From the NCBI RefSeq assembly GCF_900104725.1, contig NZ_LT629758.1, positions 6,565,001 to 6,629,000 on the forward strand: 64,000 nucleotides of DNA, read 5' to 3'. Both the position numbers and the translations under genes were made by a program. Shown in pieces: positions 52,780-62,700 of the stretch; the first letter of the stretch is position 1; the number at the start of each line of letters is the position of its first letter. Under the pieces are notes generated by a model. It worked only from the letters and a program-made list of their open reading frames with translations. It was not told where the DNA came from and searched no databases. The DNA comes from Actinoplanes derwentensis (GTDB taxonomy: Bacteria; Actinomycetota; Actinomycetes; Mycobacteriales; Micromonosporaceae).

Positions 52780-55700
52780 CAAACCGCTCCTGTTCGGCGA
52801 CCGGCACGGCGGCGAGGCGGTTCTGGCTCCCGCCTCGGATCCAGCTGTGCCACCAGTTGATCGATCGTGGGATTCGCGAGGAGGTCGACGACTCGCAGCG
52901 ACATGCCGAGCTCCTGCTCGATCCGCCGGGCGAGCCGGACCGCGAGGAACTCGTCGCCGCCCAGATCGAAGAGGCTCAGGTCATAACGGGCGACCGTGGT
53001 CCGCAGCACCTCGGACCACAGCTTCGCCAGTGACTGCTTCAGGTCGTCGACGGCCGGGCCGCCGTGGTCCGGCTCGGCCCACTGCCGCTGGACCCGAAGC
53101 TCCAGACCGGACTCGGTGACCGTGAGTCGCGACGGCAGGCCGGAGCCCAGCACGCGGTTCAGGATGCCGGCGTCCCACTCCGGCGCCGGGCCGTCCCAGC
53201 CGACGCTGATCAGTCCGGTCGCGCCCGATGCTTGCGCGTCGAGGAAACGGCTGGCGGCGGCCTGCCCGGCGTCACCGGCGTCACCCAGCACCGAAGCTGG
53301 CGACGACATCAGGACGCCGAAGTCCGCCACCTGATCGGCGAAGACCTCGACCAGCACCGACGCCCCGTGCACCGCCGGAGCGACGGCCGCCCGCCAGGTG
53401 TCCCGTGCGGTGCGGTCGATCCGGCGGTTCGACCTGTCGAGCGGCACACCGGCGCAGTGGAACCAGCCGTCGATCCGGCCGAAGCGGTGCCGCGCGGCGT
53501 CGGCCAGCTCTCGCATCGCGTTCGCGTCGGTGACGTCGGCGGACGCCGTCATGACGGTGCCACCGAGCCGTTCGACGGCACGTACCGCCTCGATCCTCCG
53601 GCTGACCGGGTCGGTGGCACCGTGCTCGGCGATCCACCGGTCGTACGCCTCCGGGGGTGGAAGGTTCGTCCGGCCGGTGAGCACCAGTTTGGCCCCGGCG
53701 ACGCGGGCCAGGTGACCGGCGATAACCAGGCCGGCCCGGCCCAGACCACCGGTGATGAGGTAAGTGCCGCCGGTCCGTAACCGACTGGCCGGCTCCTCCG
53801 ACACGGGAACGAATCGCTGGGTCCATCGCTGCCCCTGCCGGAACGCGACCGGAACCGCGGTCGGGGCGGCGACCTCGGCGAGCAGTTGGTCCGGCGTCAC
53901 GGCGGCCGTGCCGATGTCGACGGCCCGGCAGCGGAGCCCGGCGAACTCGTGGGATATCACGTTCAGCGCGGCATCCGGCATCGCCGCGGCCGGGGCGACG
54001 GTCTCCGCGCCGGTGATGTCGTGCACGTCGCGGGCGACCACCGTGAGATGCGCGGCGGCCCGGGCCAGCTGCTTGGCGACGTCGAGCACGGAGAACAGTC
54101 CCAGGTCGCAGGCGCCGTCCAGATCCTCGGTCGTGCTCCGGCCCGCAGCGATGTCCAGCGACCACAGGTGCACGACCCGCGTGGGGGACAGTCCGTCGGC
54201 GGCCAGCGCGGCGAACAACTTCCGGTAGTCGGCCGGGTCGGTGGGATCGACGACGAAGGTGCCGGTGCCGGGTCGGCTGAAAGCGGTGCCGTGGCGTACC
54301 ACGACCGGGTCGGCATCGCGGGCCCGCAATGCCGACGCCAGCGAGTCGCCGACCCCGCCGGAGTCCGCGAACAGCAGCCACGGGCCGGCGGGCAGGGCGT
54401 CCGGCGGAGGCGCAGCCGCCAGCGGCCCCAGACGCTGCCATGACGGCGCGTAGAGCGACGCACCCGACCGCCGTTCCTGGCCGGTGTCGTAGGGCGACGC
54501 ACCCGGCCGCCGTTCCTGGCCGGTGTCGTGGGGCGGCGCGGCCGGTTTTCGTTCGAGGCGATGGAAGACGCGGTTCAGTGGCTCGGCCGGCAGCGGGACC
54601 CGGCGGGGTCGGCCGCCCGCCCAGTGCGACCAGTCCACCGGCACGCCTTCGGTCCACAGCCGGGCCGCGTCGGCCCACAGCCGGGGCCCCGGGCCGGACG
54701 CGGATCCGATCCCCAGCACCGTGCGGCCCGCGAGCGCGTCGGCCAGCCGGTCGCCGTCCCACACGTCGCGGGTCCAGTACCCCGGGTCGAGCGCCCGCGA
54801 CAGCGGCAGTTCGCCGCCGGTGACGGCCGACAGGAGAACGATCCCCGGTGCTGTCGGGTGCACCTCCGGGACGGTGTCGAGCAGACCGGCCCGCCAGGAG
54901 AGCAGCGCGACCGCCTCGGACGGTTCCAGTGTCCCGGCGAAGCAGGCCGCGAGGACTTCACCCGCCCCGGCTCCACCGACCGCGGCCGGGCGCACCCCGG
55001 ACTTCGTCCACAGTGCGGCGACCGCCCGTACCGCGCTCAGGTTGTCGGCCTTTCGCCCAGCTCCGTCGAGCGCGGGCACCAACGCGGCCAGCGTCGCGAA
55101 GTCCTCGGCCGGAATCTCGCTGAACAGGAAGGTGACCTCCGGCGCGGCTCCGGCCGGCGGCCCGGCGGTGACCCGCCCGTCGGCGAGCGCGCGCAACGCG
55201 GCCACCGCGGTGGCGGGGTCGTCCGCGGTGACGACGTGGCGGTGCGGCTGGGCCCGCCGCCGGCTCAGCGTGTGAGCCACGTCAGCGAGGCCTGGCGTGT
55301 CCGTGTCCTGCAGCGCATCGGCCAGGCGACCGGCCAGACCGCGCAGGGCCCGGTCGCTCTTGGCACTCACCATGAGCAGCCGCGGGCCGTCGGCGGGTGC
55401 CGGCCGGGGCGACAGCGGCGGCGCCTCCTCCAGAACGACGTGGGCGTTGGTGCCGCCGAAGCCGAAGGAGCTGACACCGGCTCGCCGGGGAGTCTCACCC
55501 GACGGCCAGTCCATCAGTGACGTGTTGATGTAGAACGGGCTGCCCGCCAGTTCGAGCGCGGGATTCGGCCGGCTGAAGCCGGGATGGCCCGGGATCTCCC
55601 GGTGCTGGAGCGCCAGCACCACCTTGATGAAACCGATGATCCCCGCCGCCGCGGCCAGGTGCCCGACGTTCCCCTTGACCGAGCCCAGGGCACACCGGCC

Positions 55701-56738
55701 CGGCTGGGCGCCGCCGTCGACGAAGACCTCACGCAGCGCGGTGAACTCGATGGGGTCGCCCAGAATGGTCGCGGTTCCGTGGGCCTCGACGTAGGTGATC
55801 GTGTCGCTGTCGGTCTCGGCGATGGCCTGTGCCTCGGCGATCGCCGCCCGCTGCCCCGCGATGCTCGGCGCCGTGAAGCCGATCTTGTCGGAGCCGTCGT
55901 TGTTGATCGCCGAGCCCTTCACGACGGCGAGGATCTGGTCACCGTCCTCGATCGCTTCGGCCAGCCGTTTCAGGGCGACCAGGCCGGCCCCGTCACCGAA
56001 CGTGGTACCCGCGGCGTCGGCGTCGAAGGGGCGGCAGCGCCCGTCCGGGGACAGGAACATCCCTTCGTTGTGGACGTAGCCCGGGTAGTCGTTGGCGATC
56101 ACCGACACGCCCCCGGCCAGGGCGATGTCACACTCGCCGGCGAGCAGGCTCTGCGCGGCCAGGTGCACCGCGACCAGCGATGTAGAACAGGCGCTCTGCA
56201 CGTTGACGCTCGGACCCTGGAGACCGAGCTTGTACGAGATCCGAGTGGTCAGGTAGTCCTTGTCGTTGGCGATCATGAGTTCGGTGCCGTCATAGCTCAG
56301 CGGGTCGCAGGAACGGGCCACCACATTGGTCAGGTACGTGTTCATCGACGCGCCGGCGAACACTCCGATGGCCTGATCACCCGTACCGCCGGAGTAGCCG
56401 ACGGTTTCGAGTAGCTCCCACGCGACTTCGAGCAGGACCCGCTGCTGGGGGTCGAGCAGTTTCGCCTCGCGCCGGGTGTAGCCGAAGAACGTGTGGTCGA
56501 AGTCGAACGCGTCCGGCAGGATCGCCGCCCGTTTGACATGACCGGGGTCGCGCATCACCTCGTCCGGCACTCCGGCGGCCCGGAGTTCGGCGTCGGTGAA
56601 CGTGGTGAGCATGTCGTCGCCGGCACGCAACCGGCTCCAGAGCCGGGTGAGGTCCGCGGCGCCGGGGAACCGGCCGCACATCCCGATCACGGCGATGTCG
56701 TTCGCCCGGACCGGGCCCGTCTCGTCGTCGTCAGACAT
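52779..56738 (-). CDS. Type I PKS with intact KS and inactive AT, KR and carrier domains
   Basis: This 1,319-residue protein has a complete KS (about residues 12-440; Cys184, His320, His360). The following AT-like region (about 533-727) is shortened, and the catalytic GHSxG is replaced by GAGAG, with Gly at the Ser position. A KR domain (about 988-1,182) keeps its TGGLGRAG nucleotide loop but lacks the catalytic Lys (APAVHGA), Tyr and Asn (GDAGQAAASRFLDA). The C-terminal carrier motif reads LGGDEF, with Glu1263 in place of the phosphopantetheine Ser. The linker has a DTGQERR tandem repeat. The ATG at 56738 has GGAGG five bases upstream and overlaps the previous stop by 8 nt. It can probably act only as a KS working with the ACP of the next protein. 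Confidence 0.93.
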   Translation of the reverse strand: MSDDDETGPVRANDIAVIGMCGRFPGAADLTRLWSRLRAGDDMLTTFTDAELRAAGVPDEVMRDPGHVKRAAILPDAFDFDHTFFGYTRREAKLLDPQQRVLLEVAWELLETVGYSGGTGDQAIGVFAGASMNTYLTNVVARSCDPLSYDGTELMIANDKDYLTTRISYKLGLQGPSVNVQSACSTSLVAVHLAAQSLLAGECDIALAGGVSVIANDYPGYVHNEGMFLSPDGRCRPFDADAAGTTFGDGAGLVALKRLAEAIEDGDQILAVVKGSAINNDGSDKIGFTAPSIAGQRAAIAEAQAIAETDSDTITYVEAHGTATILGDPIEFTALREVFVDGGAQPGRCALGSVKGNVGHLAAAAGIIGFIKVVLALQHREIPGHPGFSRPNPALELAGSPFYINTSLMDWPSGETPRRAGVSSFGFGGTNAHVVLEEAPPLSPRPAPADGPRLLMVSAKSDRALRGLAGRLADALQDTDTPGLADVAHTLSRRRAQPHRHVVTADDPATAVAALRALADGRVTAGPPAGAAPEVTFLFSEIPAEDFATLAALVPALDGAGRKADNLSAVRAVAALWTKSGVRPAAVGGAGAGEVLAACFAGTLEPSEAVALLSWRAGLLDTVPEVHPTAPGIVLLSAVTGGELPLSRALDPGYWTRDVWDGDRLADALAGRTVLGIGSASGPGPRLWADAARLWTEGVPVDWSHWAGGRPRRVPLPAEPLNRVFHRLERKPAAPPHDTGQERRPGASPYDTGQERRSGASLYAPSWQRLGPLAAAPPPDALPAGPWLLFADSGGVGDSLASALRARDADPVVVRHGTAFSRPGTGTFVVDPTDPADYRKLFAALAADGLSPTRVVHLWSLDIAAGRSTTEDLDGACDLGLFSVLDVAKQLARAAAHLTVVARDVHDITGAETVAPAAAMPDAALNVISHEFAGLRCRAVDIGTAAVTPDQLLAEVAAPTAVPVAFRQGQRWTQRFVPVSEEPASRLRTGGTYLITGGLGRAGLVIAGHLARVAGAKLVLTGRTNLPPPEAYDRWIAEHGATDPVSRRIEAVRAVERLGGTVMTASADVTDANAMRELADAARHRFGRIDGWFHCAGVPLDRSNRRIDRTARDTWRAAVAPAVHGASVLVEVFADQVADFGVLMSSPASVLGDAGDAGQAAASRFLDAQASGATGLISVGWDGPAPEWDAGILNRVLGSGLPSRLTVTESGLELRVQRQWAEPDHGGPAVDDLKQSLAKLWSEVLRTTVARYDLSLFDLGGDEFLAVRLARRIEQELGMSLRVVDLLANPTIDQLVAQLDPRREPEPPRRRAGRRTGAV
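54478..54542 (-). repeat. Tandem repeat coding DTGQERR in the PKS linker
   Basis: Two near-identical 42-bp units encode YDTGQERRSGAS and HDTGQERRPGAS between the AT remnant and the KR structural region. They are low complexity and Arg/Gly rich, lying in a probable flexible linker. Confidence 0.7.
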
Positions 56739-59700
56739 CGCGGCCTCCGTCGGTGTCCTGGCGGTGACGGTCCCGCGCCCGCAGCCGCGCACTGCGGGCG
56801 GTTCCCTCCGCCAGTTGCACCCGGCGGCTCGGTGCCCGGCCGCGGTCGGGGCTCGCGCCCGCCGCGGCGGAGCTCTGGCCGAGACGACGGGCCAGGCTGG
56901 TGACGGTCGGGTAGCGGAACAGGTCGGGCACCTTCAGCGGCGTGTCCGCCGTCTCGTCGGCGAGCATCTCGTAGACCTGCATCAGCAGCATCGAGTTGCC
57001 GCCGAGGTCGAAGAAGTTGTCCTCCGGCCCGATGTCCTCACGGCCGAGCACCTTCTGCCAGGCGGCTGTCACCAGCCGCACCTGGTGCCCGGTGAGTTCG
57101 CCGGACGGCGGCGTGGCGGCGACCGGACCGGCCGGGGTGGTGTCCCGGTCGGCGTCGATCGTCAGCGGCAGCTCCGCCACGCTGCGGCCGGGGTCGGTGA
57201 GCCCGGCCCGCAGCAGCGTCACGTAGTTGTCGATCAGCTGGCGGGCGGCCGCGGCGGAGAAGACGGACTTGCGGTACTTGAGCAGCCCGACGAGACGGTC
57301 GCCGTCCTGCACCACCTCAAGGACCAGTTCGAGCTGGTCGTCCTGCTGATCCAGGCGGAACGGAACCGCGGTCAGTCCGGCCCAGTCGACCGGGGCCGCA
57401 CCCGGGTCGGCCGCGTACAGCGCCGCCAGCGCCGGATAGCGACTGGGTTTCTGATAGCTGAACATCGCCTGGAAGATCGGGTTCCGGTCGCTCACCCGCC
57501 GCGGTGCCAGCTCGCTGACCAGCAGCTCGAACGGATAGTCCTGGTGCTCGAGCGCCTCCACGACGGCACGGCGGGTCCGGGCGAGCTGCTCGCGGAACGG
57601 CGCCGCGTCGCTCAGATCGGCACGCAGCACCACAGGGTTGACGAAGTTGCCGACACACTCGGCCAGCGACGGGTCGAACCGGCCGGCGACCGGCGTACCC
57701 ACCAGCACGTCCTGCTGCCCGGTGTAGCGGCCGACCAGGACCTGAAAAGCGGTCAGCAGCACCGCGTACGGCGTGGCGCCCTGCTCTTTGGCCAGTGTGG
57801 ACACGCCGTCGGCGAGTGCGGCGGGGAACGGGAACAGCATGGATCCGCCCTCGCCGGTGTCCGCCGGGTCGAGCGCGAACCGTGGCCATCGTGCGGGCTC
57901 CAGCTCACCGGAGAGCCGGGTGTGCCAGTAGGAACGCGCCCGGCCACCCCGCTCGCTGGCGATCAGTTCGCGCTGGCGGGAGACGAAGTCGGCGTAGGGG
58001 ACGTTGCGGTCCGGCAGCCGCACCGGACGGCGGTTCACCTCCGCGAGGTAGAGCTGTTCGAGCTCCGCCACGAGCACGCTGAGCGACCAGAAATCGCACA
58101 CCGCGTGGTGGAGGGTCAGCAGGACGACAGTCTCCCCGCCCGCCGGCGAGTACACCCGGGACCGGAACAGTGGACCGGTCGCCAGATCGAACGGCTCCCG
58201 GTACGCGCCGCGCACCTCGTCCGCGACCCGCGACTCGTCCCACTGCCCGGCGTCCACCTCCGCGACGTCGGGTTCGAGCCATCCGTGCACCGTCTGACGG
58301 GCGCCGTCCGGTCCGTCGGCGCCCACCCGGCTGAAGGTGGTGCGCAGGGCCGCATGCCGCCCGACCAGCGACCGGACCGCCCGGTGGAACGCGGCGGAGT
58401 CGAACCCGGCGGTGAACCGGGCGGTGAAAGCGACGTTGTAGGAGGCACTGTCCGGGTTCATCCGGTGCAACATCAACAGCGGGCGCTGGGCGTAGGAAAG
58501 CGGGTGGTCAGCGCCGGCCGGGACCGGTTCCGCAGCGGCCGGAACCGTCGCGGGCGGCGCGTCGAGAAGGGCCAGACGATCCGTCAACTCCTCGGCGAGC
58601 AACCGCAGGGCGTTGCCTTCGAGCAGCCCGCCCAGCGGCAGGTCGACGTCCAGGTCCCGGAAGATCTGGCCACGGACCTCGACGGCCACCAGCGAGTCCA
58701 GCCCGGCCTCCTGCAGCGACCGGTCCTCGTGCAGCGCGTCGCCGGACATGCCGAGCCGGGTGGCGAGCATGCCGCGCAGATAGTCGAGCACCAGCTCACG
58801 GCTGCGTTCCCGGTCGGCGCCGAGCAGGTCGCGGCGCAGACGACGGCCCGACTCCGCGTCGTCCCGTGGTTCCTGGGTCGCGACGACGGCCCGGTCACCG
58901 GGGAACCGGGCCCGGTAGCGGGACCAGTCCACGGTGAACACGCCGTACTGGACGCCCGGTCCGGCCGACAGCCGGTCGAGCGCGGCGAATGCAGATTCGG
59001 GCGACAGCGGCGTGAAGCCGGCGTCCCGGAAGCGAGATTGCTGCGGCCCGCTCATCCGGGCCACCATGCCCTCCGCCCACGGTCCCCAGTTGACGCTGAG
59101 GGCGGGTAGCCCGAGCCCTCGGCGGTGGTGGGCGAGCCCGTCGAGGAAGGCGTTGGCCGCCGCGTAGTTGGCCTGACCCGGAGCTCCGAGCAGCGCGGCC
59201 GTGGAGGAGAACAGGATGAAGTGCTCGAGATCGAGATTCAGGGTGGCCCGGTGCAGGTTCCAGCCGCCGGCCACCTTCGGGGCGAGCACCGTCTGGAACC
59301 GATCCCAGCTCAGCTCCGGCAACAGCGCGTCGTCCAGCACACCGGCCGCGTGAACGACGCTGCGCAGGCCGCCCCACTCCCGTCGGGCGCGCTCGACCAG
59401 CCGGCCGACCGCGGTCTCGTCGGTGACGTCCAGGCTGACCGTGGTGATCCGCGCTCCGGAGTTCCGCAGCTCACCGATCGGGGTCTCCGGGGCGCGGCGG
59501 GAGGCGAGCACCACGTGGCGCGCCCCACGCCGGACCAGCCAGGCGGCGGTGTGCAGCCCGAGCGCTCCGGTCCCGCCGGTGATCAGGTGGCAGCCGTCGG
59601 CGCTGAGCGGTCCCGCGGGAGCCGGCGAGGTCGTGTCGAGGTGCAACCGGGGCCGGTGGACACGGCCGTCCCGGATCGCGGCCTCAGCCGGTGCGCCGAC

Positions 59701-62700
59701 GATCATTCCCAGTGCGCGGGGCAGGTCCCGGGGGTCGGCGTCGATCAGCCGGACCCCCAGGTGTGGTGCCTCCAGTGCCACACTTCGACCCAGACCCCAG
59801 AGCATCGCGCCGTACGGGTCACCGACCTCGCCCGGATCGTGCACGGCCACCGCGCCGCTGGTGAGCAGCACCACAGAACCCGGCCGGACGGCGGCCCGTG
59901 CCAGAGCCGGCAGGCTGCCGCAGGCGACCCGGGTCTGCTGGGGGTCCAGGCCGAGACAGTGCAGGACGTCGGCGGGCCCGGTCTCGCGGAACAGCCGGGC
60001 CAGGCTCTCGGCATCCGTGGGGTCCAGCTCGTAGTGATGGTCGTCGTGACGCATGAAGGCCGTACCGACCTCGACGATCACACACTGACTGCCGGCCGCT
60101 TCGAGCGCTGCGACAGCCTGCCGCCAGTGCTTGCGGCCGTCGGCGAACACGATCCACCGGCCGGCCGGAAGCGACTCGGCACCGGCCGCGTCACTCGGCT
60201 CCCACCTGTCGGCGTAGACACCGGCTTCGGCCGGCCCGCCGGGTGCCGGTGATCCGAAGGACACCGCCCTGAGTTCCAGGCCGACGAGTTCGAGCAGCAT
60301 GGTGCCGTCGACGTCGACGAGCGAGACGTCGGCCACGGCCCGCGACGCCTCGGCCGCCCGGTGCCGGACGAACGCGACGCCGGTCTCCGCCGTGCGGTGA
60401 GCCGCGTGGAACACGGCCCGCTCGATCCGGAACGGGAGCAGCACACCGTCCCCGGAAGCCGCCCGGACGATCCGGGCCGCGATCGCCAACTGAACGCAGG
60501 AGTCGAGGATCGCCATCGTCCGCTCGCGCGGTGAGGAGGCGGCGAAACCGAGGTCACCGGTGCTGTCGTCACCGGCCAGCCGCAGCTCGCCGATCCACTG
60601 GAAGGTGGGACCGAACCGGAAACCGGCGGCCTCGAACCGCGGGTAGAGCTCGGCCGCCGACAGCGGGCGTCCGGTCCGGTGACTCGACGGATCCGTCCAT
60701 CGCCGGGCCGGCGAATCGTCCCGGCTCATCCGGCCCTCCGCGTGGACCTGCCAGGACGCGTCGGCGAGGGGGTCGGCCCCGCCGGTCAGGCCGAGTGACT
60801 GCGCGACGAACCTGCCGTCCCCGGCCGGGGTGAGCACGAGCTGGACCCGGCGCGGGGTGTCGGTGACCTCCAGCGCGCGCGGGAAGACCAGGTCCTCGAC
60901 GACCACTGCGGACTCGGGCGACGTGGTCGTCATCGCCTCCACCAGGCACGCCGTGTGGTACGCGCCGGGGACGACCAGACGGCCGGAGATCTCATGGTCG
61001 GCCAGGCTGCCCGGAGCCTGCCCGGACACCGTGGTCTCGTACCGCCGCTGTGCGGACTGCGGCAGGGGGAGCCTGTGCAGATCGGGCAGTTCCTGGGAGG
61101 GTGCGGCCGGAGCGGCGGCGATCCAGTGCCGGGTCCGGGCGAACGGGTACCGGGGCGCGGCCACCTTGCTCGCCGGTAGCGGCGCGTAGTACCCGGCCCA
61201 GTCGACCGGCACCCCGGCCCGTTCCAGCCGGCCCAGGTGGGCCAGGACCGTGGCCGGATCCGGAGTCCGGGCGGCCAGACCCGGCAGCCAGACGACATCC
61301 GGGCCGGACTGGGCACGGCCCGACGTGGTGAGCGTCCGGCCCGGACCCACTTCGAGCAGCACCGTGCACTCCCCGGCGAGCAGCTCGGCGGCCCCGGAGG
61401 CGAACCTGACCGGGGAGGTGAGTTGGCGTCCCCAGTACTCCGGGCCGATCTCGTCGCGCTTCGCCCACGTGCCGGTGAGGTTCAGCACCATGGGCACGGC
61501 CGGTGCCCGGTGAGTGATCCGGTTCGCTGCCGCGACCAGGGCCGGTACGACCGGGGCGACCAGCGCCGAGTGGAAGGCATGCGTGGTCTCCAGGGCGATC
61601 GTGCCCCAGCCCCGCTGCCGGAACTCGTCCTCCAGCTCACGCATCTCGCTGTCCGAGCCGGAGACGGTGATCCGCTCCGGCGCGTTGTACGCGGCAACCG
61701 ACGCCGATCCGCCCTTGGCCTGCACCAGGCGCTCCAGCTCGGCCGGGGCGTCACAGCCGACCGCGACCATCCGGCCGCTGCCGGGAACCGCCGCGAAGGC
61801 ACGACCGCGCTCGCAGACCAGTGCGAGACCCTCCTCGGGGCTGAGCACTCCGGCCACGCAGGCCGCCGCGTACTCCCCGAGGCTGTGCCCGGCGACCGCG
61901 TCCGGGCGTACTCCGCACGTGGCCCAGAACTCCGCCAGCGCGACCTGCAGGAGGAAGACCGCCGGTTGGAGCAGTTCGGCCCGCGCCTGTGCCGCCGGGT
62001 CGGCGAACACCTCCAGCGGTTCGGCTCCGGTGAGTTCCCGGAAGAGTTCCGTGTGCCGGTCCAGCGCCGTGCGGAACGCGGGATGCTCCCGGTAAAGCTC
62101 GACGGCCATACCGGCGTACTCGGAGCTCTGTCCGGGGAAGAGGAATCCGACCCTCGGCCGGTCCCGCGCGGTCTCGCCGGCGTCGACCGGTCCTTTCCCG
62201 GTACGCAGCCACGTCTCGATCCGGTCGGCCGCCGCGGTTGGGGAGTCGGCGACCACGCTGAGCCGGTGCCGCAGAGCGCTCCGGCCGAGGTGGCTGGTGT
62301 AGGCCAGGTCCCGCAGGCTCACCTCGGGTTCCCGCAGGCTGCTCGCCCATCGCCCGGCCAGCTCGCGCAGGGCGTCCGGAGTCTTCGCGCTGATCGTGAC
62401 GAGCTCGTGACCCGGCTGCCGGACCGGGGGCGTCCGGTCGGGCGCCTGCTCCAGCACCGCGAACGCGTTGGTGCCGCCGATGCCCAGGGAGTTGACCGCC
62501 GCCCGGCGCGGGAAGCCGGGCATGGGCAGCGGCTGCTCGTTGACGAACAGGCCCGTCCCGGCCAGGTTGAGCCGGGCGTGCGGAGCCGTGAAGTACGGGT
62601 TCGGCGGGATCTGCCCCCGGTGCAGGACCAGCGCGGCCTTGATCAGGCCGGCGATGCCGGAGGCCGCCTCCATGTGCCCGATCAGCGCCTTCACCGAGCC

